From positions 1 to 9,030 of the forward strand of contig CALGVL010000340.1 in NCBI GenBank assembly GCA_937930165.1: a stretch of 9,030 nucleotides of DNA, given 5' to 3'. The notes beneath the pieces were generated by a model, which had not been told where the DNA came from, did not search any database, and saw nothing but the letters and a program-made list of their open reading frames with translations. This stretch comes from an uncultured Acetobacteraceae bacterium (GTDB lineage: Bacteria > Pseudomonadota > Alphaproteobacteria > Acetobacterales > Acetobacteraceae). Position 1 is the stretch's first letter; the number at the start of each line of letters is the position of its first letter. Made by a program: the position numbers and the translations under genes. Below, piece after piece: positions 1-5,414 of the stretch.

Positions 1-239
1 ATCGCCTCGGCATAATCGGCCAGCAGCCGCCGCGCCTGCTCCGCCAAGCGCCGCCCGGCCTCCGTCGGCGCGAGGCGGCGCGTGCTCCGCTCCAGCAGTC
101 GGACGCCGAGCCGTTCCTCAAGTGCCCCCAGCATGCGCGTCATCGCCGGCGGCGAATGGCCGAAGCGGCGGCCGGCAGCGGCCAGACTGCCGGCCTCCAC
201 CGCCGCGAGGAAAAGGCGCAATTCCTCGATCCGGTCCAT
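1..239 (-). CDS. LysR-type transcriptional regulator, N-terminal part (cut by window edge)
   Basis: Read on the minus strand from the ATG at 239, the first 79 codons encode a classic LysR winged helix-turn-helix. The protein opens MDRIEELRLFLAAVEAGSLA, followed by a recognition-helix region with SPPAMTRMLGALEERLGVRL and then LLERSTRRLAPTEAGRRL. These match the family pattern (F-x-x-V-x-x-x-G-S, then R-x-I-x-x-L-E-x-x-L-G-x-x-L-F-x-R). The effector-binding domain lies outside the window, so the ligand cannot be inferred. The M-D-R-x-x-E-L start fits the family, although GGAAGA lies directly against the ATG, too close for an ideal Shine-Dalgarno; a TTG at 269 in the same frame is a weaker alternative. 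The gene is divergent from the flavin-binding gene at 351, the usual arrangement for a LysR regulator and its target. That regulatory link is inference. Confidence 0.93.
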   Translation of the reverse strand, partial: MDRIEELRLFLAAVEAGSLAAAGRRFGHSPPAMTRMLGALEERLGVRLLERSTRRLAPTEAGRRLAEQARRLLADYAEA

Positions 240-276
240 TCTTCCAATCTCAGGAAGAGTGCCTTCCAATCTGAAG
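240..276. promoter_or_regulatory. Paired operator-like repeats between LysR gene and its divergent neighbour
   Basis: CTTCCAATCT occurs twice as a direct repeat, at 241-250 and 263-272, with starts 22 bp apart (two helical turns). Each copy is also half of an inverted repeat. The first is TCTTCC-N7-GGAAGA at 240-258. The second is CTTC-N6-GAAG at 263-276. Two dyads on one face of the helix inside a LysR divergent region resemble the recognition and activation sites of this family. The first dyad abuts the regulator's start codon, which would suit autorepression. The binding assignment is inference. Confidence 0.5.
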
Positions 277-350
277 CCATTCCTGCGCTGTAGTGCAAGG
301 CCCAGCTTCGGCGGGAGCGGGGCCGCGGCCCCGAACCCGGAGAGAATGCA

Positions 351-902
351 ATGGGACAGCATTACGCCAGGATCGCCTTCACCCCTGCAGTACAGGCGGA
401 ACAGGAACAGCTCGGCTCGCGCATGCTATTCGCGCGGGTAGCGGCGGAGGGCCGGGATGACAGCCTGCTCTCGACGCGGGAGGCTTCGTTCATCCACGCA
501 CGGGACAGTTTCTACATGGCCACGGTCTCGGAGACCGGCTGGCCCTATCTGCAACATCGCGGCGGACCGCCGGGCTTCCTCCGTGTGCTGGACGCCCGAA
601 CGCTCGCCTTCGCCGATTTCAGCGGCAACCGCCAGCACGTCACCATCGGGAACCTGGCGCGCAATGACCGCGCTGCGCTGTTCCTCATGGACTACGCCAA
701 TCGCCACCGCCTGAAGCTGCTCGGCCATGCGCGAGTGGTGCGGAATGATCCGGCGCTGCTCGCGCGCTTGACGCCTGCAGGCGCGGAGCGGATCGCCGAA
801 AGCGCGATGGTGATCACCGTCGCGGGCTTCGAGTGGAATTGCCCGCAGCACATCACGCCACGATTCACGGCGGAAGAATGGGCGGACCTCGGCCGCGGCT
901 GA
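351..902 (+). CDS. Pyridoxamine 5'-phosphate oxidase family FMN-binding protein
   Basis: The 183-residue product has the split-barrel flavin fold of the PNPOx-like family. The domain starts near residue 46 (SFIHARDSFYMATVSETGWP). The FMN-binding core follows at about 70-115 (RGGPPGFLRVLD, then LAFADFSGNRQ, then NLARNDRAALFLMDY). The C-terminal WNCPQHI at 162-168 is characteristic of the subgroup annotated as PNPOx-related FMN-binding proteins. Such proteins are generally cytoplasmic and bind FMN or F420; this one is probably not the vitamin B6 enzyme itself. No signal peptide or membrane segment is visible. The ATG at 351 follows a GGAGAGA sequence about 5 bases upstream. The gene is divergent from a LysR gene, its likely regulator, and convergent with the dehydrogenase at 917, only 14 bp away. 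Its substrate is unknown. Confidence 0.9.
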   Translation: MGQHYARIAFTPAVQAEQEQLGSRMLFARVAAEGRDDSLLSTREASFIHARDSFYMATVSETGWPYLQHRGGPPGFLRVLDARTLAFADFSGNRQHVTIGNLARNDRAALFLMDYANRHRLKLLGHARVVRNDPALLARLTPAGAERIAESAMVITVAGFEWNCPQHITPRFTAEEWADLGRG

Positions 903-920
903 GGCCCGCCGGCTCCTCAG
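899..920. terminator. Hairpin spanning both convergent stop codons
   Basis: CTGAGG (899-904) and CCTCAG (915-920) form a 6-bp stem with a 10-nt loop. The stem contains the TGA of the plus-strand gene (900-902) and the TGA of the minus-strand gene (917-919, read in reverse). It could act as a bidirectional terminator for the convergent pair, but neither side has a T-tract. Part of the symmetry follows simply from two facing TGA codons. Confidence 0.35.
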
Positions 921-1720
921 ACCGGCCCCGCGGCGGTCAACCCGCCATCCACCACGATCTCCGTCGCGGTGATGTATTTCGCCTCGTCTGAGACCAGGAA
1001 CAGCACCGCATGGGCAATGTCCCAGCCGGTGCCCATATGCCCCATCGGCACGGAGGCATGGCGCTTCGCGATCAGCGCCTCCGCGTCATTGGCGCCGAGC
1101 TGGCGCGCCAGCCGGTGTTCCACCAGAGGCGTATGCATCAAGCCGGGGACCACCGTGTTGCAGCGGATGCCCTTCTTCGCATAGGCCAGCGCCACGGATT
1201 TGGAGAAGCCGATCACCCCCGCCTTGCTGGCGCTGTAGGCGGAATGCACGCGCGTGCCGCTCATGCGTAGCCCGGCGACGGAGGAGACATTGACGATGGC
1301 GCCGCCGCCCTGCGCCTCCATCACCGGGATCACGTATTTGCAGCCGAGATAGGGCGTCTTCAGATTGAAGTCGATCTGCCGGTCCCAGACCTCCTCCGGC
1401 ATGTCCACCGGCCCGCCGGGATGCGATCCGCCGACATTGTTCACCAGAATGTCGATGCGGCCGAAGCGTTGCAGGCAGGCGGCGACCGCGGCCTCCACCT
1501 CCTCCGCAGCCAGCATGTCGCAGCGATGCGCGACGCAGGTGCCGCCCTCGCCCTCGATGAATTGGCGCGTCTCCTCGGCCGCGGCCTCGTTCACGTCGAT
1601 AGCGAAGACCGATGCGCCCTGCCGTGCCAGCACCACGGCGGTCGCCTTACCATTGCCCCAGCCGGGCCCCACGGAGCCCGCCCCCGTCACGATCGCCACC
1701 TTGCCGGCCAAGCTGAACAT
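917..1720 (-). CDS. Short-chain dehydrogenase/reductase (classical SDR)
   Basis: This 267-residue NAD(P)-dependent oxidoreductase has a Rossmann fold. The dinucleotide-binding loop is at residues 12-26 (TGAGSVGPGWGNGKA). Asp42 at the end of the second strand favours NAD over NADP. Other landmarks are C-D at 67-68, NNVG at 94-97, the structural Asn119, catalytic Ser147 (in NVSSVAG), and Tyr162/Lys166 in YSASK; the Asn-Ser-Tyr-Lys tetrad is complete. The C-terminal EIVVDGG is typical. The open frame extends upstream to 2083, but homology begins at the ATG at 1720, which is preceded by a GGGAGAAGG ribosome site; the extension is not believable as protein. Length is normal for the family (about 250). 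The glycine loop is longer than the usual TGxxxGxG. Annotation as a 3-oxoacyl-ACP-reductase-like or sugar/alcohol dehydrogenase would be guesswork, and the substrate is unknown. Confidence 0.95.
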   Translation of the reverse strand: MFSLAGKVAIVTGAGSVGPGWGNGKATAVVLARQGASVFAIDVNEAAAEETRQFIEGEGGTCVAHRCDMLAAEEVEAAVAACLQRFGRIDILVNNVGGSHPGGPVDMPEEVWDRQIDFNLKTPYLGCKYVIPVMEAQGGGAIVNVSSVAGLRMSGTRVHSAYSASKAGVIGFSKSVALAYAKKGIRCNTVVPGLMHTPLVEHRLARQLGANDAEALIAKRHASVPMGHMGTGWDIAHAVLFLVSDEAKYITATEIVVDGGLTAAGPV

Positions 1721-1886
1721 TCCGCCCTTCTCCCGATGCTCCACAGCAGGGGCCGCAGCATGGAAGGGCAAGCCGCCCGGGACAAGCCGCGCCAAGCACA
1801 CACCGCCCGGCATGATCGCGCCCGCGGTGAACCCGAGCGGCTGCTGGGCGCTGAACAGGCACGACATGATGATGGAAGAGAAGCCG

Positions 1887-2093
1887 ATGAAAGCTCCCCT
1901 GCCCTTCGCCTCGCTGCGTCTGCTGCTGCCTGCGCTGCTGGTCCTCGGCTTCGCGGCCTGCCAGCAGGAAGGGCCGGCGGAACGCGCGGGCCGCAACATC
2001 GACCGTGCCGGGCAGAACCTGCGCGACGCCGTGGACCCGCCGCGTGGCCCGGCGGAGCGTGCCGGCCGCGCGGTGGACCGCACGCTGCAATGA
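1887..2093 (+). CDS. Small repeat-containing lipoprotein, entericidin-like in size
   Basis: The ORF encodes 68 residues. An N-terminal hydrophobic segment (residues 9-24, SLRLLLPALLVLGFAA) is followed by Cys25, consistent with a lipobox (G-F-A-A-C); Phe at -3 is less usual. The mature part is a charged helix-former with two copies of GPAERAGRxxDR, at residues 29-40 and 54-65, separated by a Q-N-L-R-D-A-V-D-P-P-R stretch. I infer a membrane-anchored envelope lipoprotein of roughly the size and composition of entericidin or YtxH-like stress lipoproteins, without a firm family match. The ATG at 1887 is preferred over in-frame ATGs at 1866, 1869 and 1872 because GGAAGAGAAG (1875-1884) sits just upstream. 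The gene is divergent from the dehydrogenase and convergent with the receiver gene 15 bp downstream. Confidence 0.75.
   Translation: MKAPLPFASLRLLLPALLVLGFAACQQEGPAERAGRNIDRAGQNLRDAVDPPRGPAERAGRAVDRTLQ
1971..2081 (+). repeat. Two-copy internal repeat in the lipoprotein gene
   Basis: The 36-bp units at 1971-2006 and 2046-2081 encode GPAERAGRNIDR and GPAERAGRAVDR. Most DNA differences are synonymous third-position changes, suggesting an old duplication kept under protein-level selection. Confidence 0.6.
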
Positions 2094-2108
2094 TGCGCGG
2101 CGGCGCTG

Positions 2109-2531
2109 CTACAGGCGCGGGCCGGCGTCGACAGGCTGTGCGCGCGCGCGCCCCGCGGGCGCCGGCGCCATCAGGTCACGGATTACGGCGGCCGCGAGCG
2201 AAGGGGTGAAGGGTTTCGCCAGGAAGCGGGCGCCCTCCACCGCCTTGCCCGCCTCGGCCGTCCTATAGCGGCCGGAGGCATAGACGATCGGCAGGCCGGG
2301 CCGGATCACGCGCACGGCACGCGCAAGCGCGAAACCATCAGCACCGCCGGGCAGGTTGATATCGGTCAGCATCGCCGCGATGTCGCGGCGGGCGCACACA
2401 TGATTGAGCGCCTCCTGCGCATCCGCTGCTTCGATCACCTCGAAGCCGTCATCGCTGAGCGCATCGACCAGCGTCAGGCGCACCAGAAAATCGTCCTCGA
2501 CAACGAGAAGTACCGGCGGTTCCACATGCAT
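2109..2531 (-). CDS. Stand-alone response regulator receiver protein (CheY-like)
   Basis: The 140-residue product is one receiver domain with no output domain. The acidic pocket is E12-D13-D14, after the strand VLLVV. The phospho-acceptor is Asp57 in LTDINLPGG. Ser86 (VYASG) and Lys106 (FLAKPF) fill the conserved Ser/Thr and Lys positions, so the domain looks competent for phosphorylation. The last 20 residues are an Ala/Pro/Arg tail of no known function. The frame is open back to 2618, but the ATG at 2531 fits the domain start and follows an AAGGA about 9 bases upstream. No histidine kinase is encoded in the window, so the partner is unknown. Single-domain receivers usually act by protein-protein contact or as phosphate relays. 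It is convergent with the lipoprotein gene. Confidence 0.93.
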   Translation of the reverse strand: MHVEPPVLLVVEDDFLVRLTLVDALSDDGFEVIEAADAQEALNHVCARRDIAAMLTDINLPGGADGFALARAVRVIRPGLPIVYASGRYRTAEAGKAVEGARFLAKPFTPSLAAAVIRDLMAPAPAGRARAQPVDAGPRL

Positions 2532-2549
2532 TCGCTGAATTCCTTGCCC

Positions 2550-2606
2550 CGGACTCGTGAAGCCCCCGGGCGACCTCGCGTTCCGCATGATGGGGTGACG
2601 AGTCCG
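2550..2606. promoter_or_regulatory. Widely spaced 9-bp inverted repeat upstream of receiver gene
   Basis: CGGACTCGT (2550-2558) and ACGAGTCCG (2598-2606) are exact reverse complements separated by 39 nt. They lie 19 to 75 bases upstream of the receiver start codon. They could be two half-sites for a looping regulator, or the base of a stem in the 5' untranslated RNA. A 9-bp match at this spacing can occur by chance in GC-rich DNA. Confidence 0.3.
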
Positions 2607-2882
2607 TGACGCCGGCATGTATCGTGCGCCATGTCATTTCCGGCCTGCACACAGCGCGCCCGTGCCCCGCGCAATGAAGGGAGGACAGGGATCGGCGCCG
2701 CCGATCGCGCCGATCGCATGGGTCCGCAATCGTCGTGGATCCGGCTTGAAGCGGCTGGCCGCGGGCATGCGTTTGCCGCCGCCATCGGCATGCCTGGGAT
2801 GTGCGGCGCGGAGCTACACGCAGCGATCCGCGGCCGCACCGGCATCCGCGTCGCAATCATGCAGTTGCGCCGCAATGGTCCG

Positions 2883-2908
2883 GATCGCCCAGCCTGTGCA
2901 GGGCGATC
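2883..2908 (-). terminator. Candidate stem-loop after the transglycosylase gene
   Basis: GATCGCCC (2883-2890) and GGGCGATC (2901-2908) form an exact 8-bp stem with a 10-nt loop. It starts 5 bases past the stop codon of the minus-strand gene ending at 2914. No run of U follows on the minus strand, so it may be an RNA 3'-end stabiliser or a weak terminator rather than a classical intrinsic one. Confidence 0.45.
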
Positions 2909-2913
2909 GCAGG

Positions 2914-3828
2914 CTAGCGCTCGACCGCCTCCGCCACTTCCAGCAGCGCTGCCCCATTGCGGCGAAGCCGGGCGATCTCGGCCGGGCTGCAGGGCTGCTC
3001 CTGCAACAGTCCGGAGCCCGGGGCGGTCACCTCCAGCTTGGCGCGGATTCGGCAGATCAAGCGGCGGGTGCTGGCGGGCGAGCCGCCATGCCAGCGGCGC
3101 AGCGCCTCCACCCAGCTTCCGGTCTCCAGATACCAGCGCCGCAGCATCCCACCGGCCCAGTCGGCCGAGCGCCTGGCATCGAGCGGCCAGTCGGCGCCGC
3201 GGGCATGCACCCTGGCATTCACCTGCACGCAGCCGGCCATGACGGAACTGCGGGCCGGGGCGCTGGCCAGCAGTCGCCGCGCCACCGCGGCATCCTCCGG
3301 ATAATGCGCCCGTCCACCGATATTGAGGGCATGGGCGTGCAGCCCGCTCTCGGACAGGGCAACGGCGACCAGCAATCCCTCCGGCAGGCCGTGCACCTCT
3401 TCCGCCCGGCGGGCAGCGGCCAGGCAGGCTGCGCGCGGCGATGCCGGCATCCGCGCCGCAAGGGCGCCGGATGGCTCGGTTGCCGGCGGCAGCAATTCCT
3501 GCGGCGCATCGCGCAGGCGCGGCCCGGCGGCGCGCCGGTGGCGGGCATGGGCGGCGGCGGGACGGGACGGCTTGGCAGGCACCGCCGCCGGGCCAGCCTC
3601 CCGCCCTGCCTCGGCATTGTCGGACACGGCCGGCTGCGCGCCACCGGAGCCAGGAAAAGCGGCCATGGGCCCGGCAAGGGCCAACGCCATCAGGATACCA
3701 CGGAATGCCCGCGACGCCGGTGCGGCGCGAGCCTCGGGCCCCGGGGGAAGGGCGCCCCGCGCGAGGCGCGGGAACGCCGCTGAGGGTCGCCGGGAGTTGC
3801 CCACCGGCGTGCCGTTCGCGGACGTCAT
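2914..3828 (-). CDS. Exported lytic transglycosylase, SLT domain, GC[MV]QVN subtype
   Basis: This protein probably cleaves peptidoglycan glycan strands in the periplasm. From the ATG at 3828 (304 residues), a hydrophobic segment at about 43-57 (RGILMALALAGPMAA) resembles a signal peptide after an unusually long n-region. An Ala/Pro/Arg-rich linker follows. The SLT domain starts near residue 135 (ACLAAARRAEEVHGLPEGLL), with the catalytic glutamate in LSESG (Glu160). M-A-G-C-V-Q-V-N lies at 197-204 and WVEALRRWHGGSP towards the end. The order ESG, then N-x-x-GR, then GC[MV]QVN, then ETGSW, then a YHS-like motif matches an alphaproteobacterial SLT subgroup. WHGGSP replaces the usual YHSxTP. The start is uncertain: ATG 3930 gives 338 residues and ATG 3690 gives 258, and none has a good ribosome site. 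It is divergent from the Bug gene at 3979. Confidence 0.82.
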   Translation of the reverse strand: MTSANGTPVGNSRRPSAAFPRLARGALPPGPEARAAPASRAFRGILMALALAGPMAAFPGSGGAQPAVSDNAEAGREAGPAAVPAKPSRPAAAHARHRRAAGPRLRDAPQELLPPATEPSGALAARMPASPRAACLAAARRAEEVHGLPEGLLVAVALSESGLHAHALNIGGRAHYPEDAAVARRLLASAPARSSVMAGCVQVNARVHARGADWPLDARRSADWAGGMLRRWYLETGSWVEALRRWHGGSPASTRRLICRIRAKLEVTAPGSGLLQEQPCSPAEIARLRRNGAALLEVAEAVER

Positions 3829-3978
3829 CGCCACGCCGTTACCACAGCCGGAAGGTTCCGGGCAAATTCCGGCCAGCCAGGGGAATGATGGGCGAAGGGC
3901 CGTAAATTCCGGTGGCGGCCGGCGGTACATGCGGCCAGACTCGCCGGCAGGAACGCTACGAAGCCGGGAGGGAATCCG

Positions 3979-4974
3979 ATGCGCCGCACATCTCGCCGCG
4001 CCCTGCTTGCGGCCGTGCCCAGTCTGGGCAGCGTCGCCCTGGCCAGGGCACGGGCAGAAACGCCCTATCCGGACAGGCCCGTTTCACTCATTGCGCCCTT
4101 CTCGGCCGGCGGCGCCTCGGATATCGCCGCCCGCATCCTGGCCGCCCATGCCCCGCGCCATCTGCCCAACCCGGCGGGGACCATCGTGGTGGAGAACCGC
4201 ACCGGGGCCTCCGGCGCGGTCGGCACGCAGTATGTCGCACGGGCCAAGCCGGACGGGTACACGCTGCTGCTGGCCCGGATCAGCTCCTCCGCCATCCTGC
4301 CGGCGACCGATCCGCGCACGCCCTATGCCTGGGACGAATTCACCATGCTCGGCCTGCTGGATGTGAACCCCTATGTGGTCTGCGTCCGCGCCGACGCACC
4401 CTGGAAGACCCTGGGGGAGCTGATCGAGGCGCTGCGGGAGAATCCGGGGCGGCTGAATTTCGCCACCACCGGCCCGGCCACCATCCTCGATCTCGGCATC
4501 CGCCAGATGTTCGCCGCCGCCGGCCTGCCGATCGATGCCGGCGTCGCCATCCCCTTCCGTGGCGGGGGGGAGGCGGTGACGGCCGTGCTCTCCGGCCAGG
4601 CGCAGTTCATCGGCAACAACCTGACCGATACCAGCGGCGCCATCGCCTCCGGCCAATTGCGGGCCCTGGTGGTGGGCATGGCGGAGCGGCTGCCGAGCCT
4701 GCCCCGCGTGCCCACGGCCAAGGAGGCAGGGGTGGAGTCCCTGACCCGGATCACCGGCTGGAACGCCCTGTTCGGCCCGCCGGCCCTGGCGGAGCCGGTG
4801 GCGGCGGCCTGGGTGAAGGCGCTGGCGGCCCTGGCCCGCGACCGGGAATGGCTGGCCGCAACGAAGCGGGTCGGCGGCATTCCGAAGGTCCTTGATCCGG
4901 AGGCGACCCGCGAATTCGTGCGGGACCAGGTGGCGCTCTATCGCGATCTGGGAAGGAGGCTGGGGCTGATCTGA
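3979..4974 (+). CDS. Bug/TctC-family periplasmic solute-binding protein
   Basis: The 331-residue product is the extracytoplasmic receptor type of tripartite tricarboxylate transporters. These proteins bind small carboxylates, amides or related compounds in the periplasm. The N-terminus MRRTSRRALLAAVPSLGSVA resembles a twin-arginine signal (S-R-R-A-L-L), with probable cleavage after ARARA near residue 26. Family motifs follow in order: YPDRPVSLIAPFSAGGASD (30-48), VVENRTGASGAVG (70-82), PDGYTLL (92-97 region), the loop PFRGGGEA (192-199) and PTAKEAGV (245-252). Length is typical. The ATG at 3979 is fixed by GGGAGG at 3966-3971, seven bases upstream. No TctA or TctB membrane gene is adjacent, which is common for this expanded family. 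The ligand cannot be predicted. It is convergent with DUF3072, 18 bp away. Confidence 0.95.
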   Translation: MRRTSRRALLAAVPSLGSVALARARAETPYPDRPVSLIAPFSAGGASDIAARILAAHAPRHLPNPAGTIVVENRTGASGAVGTQYVARAKPDGYTLLLARISSSAILPATDPRTPYAWDEFTMLGLLDVNPYVVCVRADAPWKTLGELIEALRENPGRLNFATTGPATILDLGIRQMFAAAGLPIDAGVAIPFRGGGEAVTAVLSGQAQFIGNNLTDTSGAIASGQLRALVVGMAERLPSLPRVPTAKEAGVESLTRITGWNALFGPPALAEPVAAAWVKALAALARDREWLAATKRVGGIPKVLDPEATREFVRDQVALYRDLGRRLGLI

Positions 4975-4992
4975 GCCCCGCCGCCATCCCGA

Positions 4993-5241
4993 TCAGGCGC
5001 CGCGGCCGGTCCTGGCCTGCAATTCGTCGATACGGCGGGAAGCATCGGCCTTGCTGAGGCCGGAATCGAACTCCTCCCCCGCCTCCTCGCAAAGGGTCTT
5101 CAGATAGCTGGCCTGGGCGCCGGTCATGGGTTCGTCGCCGGTCGTCCAGTCATCCGGGTCCTTGATGGTGTTGGAGCCGGGATGATCCTGGCGCTTGGGG
5201 TTGTCAGCGGCATCCTGGTGGTCGTGCTGGCGGCGGGCCAT
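4993..5241 (-). CDS. DUF3072 family small protein
   Basis: The ORF encodes an 82-residue soluble, highly charged protein. The first 27 residues are hydrophilic and rich in His, Asp, Gln and Asn. The DUF3072 domain then covers about residues 28-80: DPDDWTTGDEPMTGAQASYL, then KTLCEEAGEEFD, then LSKADASRRIDELQARTGR. The PMT-x-x-Q-x-x-Y-L and L-[ST]-K-x-x-A-S-x-x-I-D-x-L patterns are diagnostic. The second part resembles helix pairs in small DNA- or protein-binding domains, but no function is established. The open frame reaches 5403, but the ATG at 5241 is chosen because AAGGAGGA lies 9 bases upstream, the strongest ribosome site in the window. No signal peptide is present, so it is cytoplasmic. 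A possible stress-sigma promoter lies upstream at 5277-5301. Confidence 0.9.
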   Translation of the reverse strand: MARRQHDHQDAADNPKRQDHPGSNTIKDPDDWTTGDEPMTGAQASYLKTLCEEAGEEFDSGLSKADASRRIDELQARTGRGA

Positions 5242-5276
5242 GCGGTGCGGTCCTCCTTGCTGGGACGAGTTCTTCA

Positions 5277-5301
5277 AACGTTCTCTCCAGCACGGGGTTG
5301 C
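5277..5301 (-). promoter_or_regulatory. Possible EcfG-type general stress promoter for DUF3072
   Basis: On the minus strand the sequence reads GCAAC, a 16-nt spacer, then CGTT. The alphaproteobacterial general-stress sigma factor EcfG recognises GGAAC-N16/17-CGTT, so this differs at one position, although that position is normally well conserved. Transcription would begin near 5269 and give a leader of about 28 nt containing the AAGGAGGA ribosome site. The geometry is good; the mismatch keeps this tentative. Confidence 0.3.
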
Positions 5302-5324
5302 GGGCCAGCCTGGCTGCTGCAATC

Positions 5325-5364
5325 TTGCCGCAAGGCTGCCATGTTTTGCCGCACATTTGCCACA
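5325..5364. promoter_or_regulatory. Three helically phased TTGCCRCA direct repeats
   Basis: TTGCCGCA occurs at 5325-5332 and 5346-5353, and TTGCCACA at 5357-5364. Starts are 21 and 11 bp apart, close to two turns and one turn of the helix, so all three lie on one face. The array sits 41-81 bp upstream of the secreted-protein start (5406) and 84-124 bp upstream of the DUF3072 start (5241). This looks like an operator array for a cooperatively binding regulator. The protein is unknown. Confidence 0.45.
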
Positions 5365-5398
5365 TTGTGGTTCCGCTGGCCGCCCGGGGCTGCTAGCA

Positions 5399-5414
5399 CT
5401 CACGAATGCGTGAG
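5399..5414 (+). promoter_or_regulatory. Hairpin with start codon in its loop
   Basis: CTCACG (5399-5404) and CGTGAG (5409-5414) form an exact 6-bp stem around a 4-nt loop, AATG, which contains the ATG at 5406-5408. No Shine-Dalgarno is visible upstream. In RNA the structure could limit or position initiation; in DNA it could equally be a small palindromic binding site. Confidence 0.35.

Larger units (their letters stand above)
2532..2913. other. Gene-poor 382-bp gap with inverted repeats
   Basis: No gene here is convincing. On the minus strand this is the gap from the transglycosylase stop to the receiver-gene start. It holds an inverted repeat next to the receiver gene (2550-2606), a compact hairpin GATCGGC-GCC-GCCGATC at 2690-2706, and a hairpin just past the transglycosylase (2883-2908). 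A plus-strand frame from ATG 2631 has coding-like third positions for about 80 codons. It has no recognisable domain and no ribosome site, and it continues as low-complexity Pro/Arg antisense to the transglycosylase, so I do not call it. A GAAGGGAGGA at about 2677-2686 looks like a strong Shine-Dalgarno but has no start codon at a workable distance. Confidence 0.5.

Noticed and set aside
1721..2083. N-terminal extension of the dehydrogenase reading frame to 388 residues
   Set aside because: The extension is Arg/Pro/Ala-rich without homology, runs antisense to the lipoprotein gene, and the SDR fold starts at 1720 with a good ribosome site.
1365..2209. Long plus-strand frames of 242 and 262 codons across the dehydrogenase
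   Set aside because: They are antisense shadows of a clear SDR gene in GC-rich DNA; only the last 68 codons of one frame (from 1887) form a real gene.
3323..4366. Plus-strand frame of 347 codons spanning the transglycosylase and Bug gene starts
   Set aside because: It overlaps two well-supported genes and has no recognisable domain.
5357..5400. Sigma-70 promoter for the secreted-protein gene using TTGCCA or TTGTGG
   Set aside because: No acceptable -10 hexamer lies 16-18 bp downstream; TATACT at 5419-5424 is inside the gene and lacks a -35.
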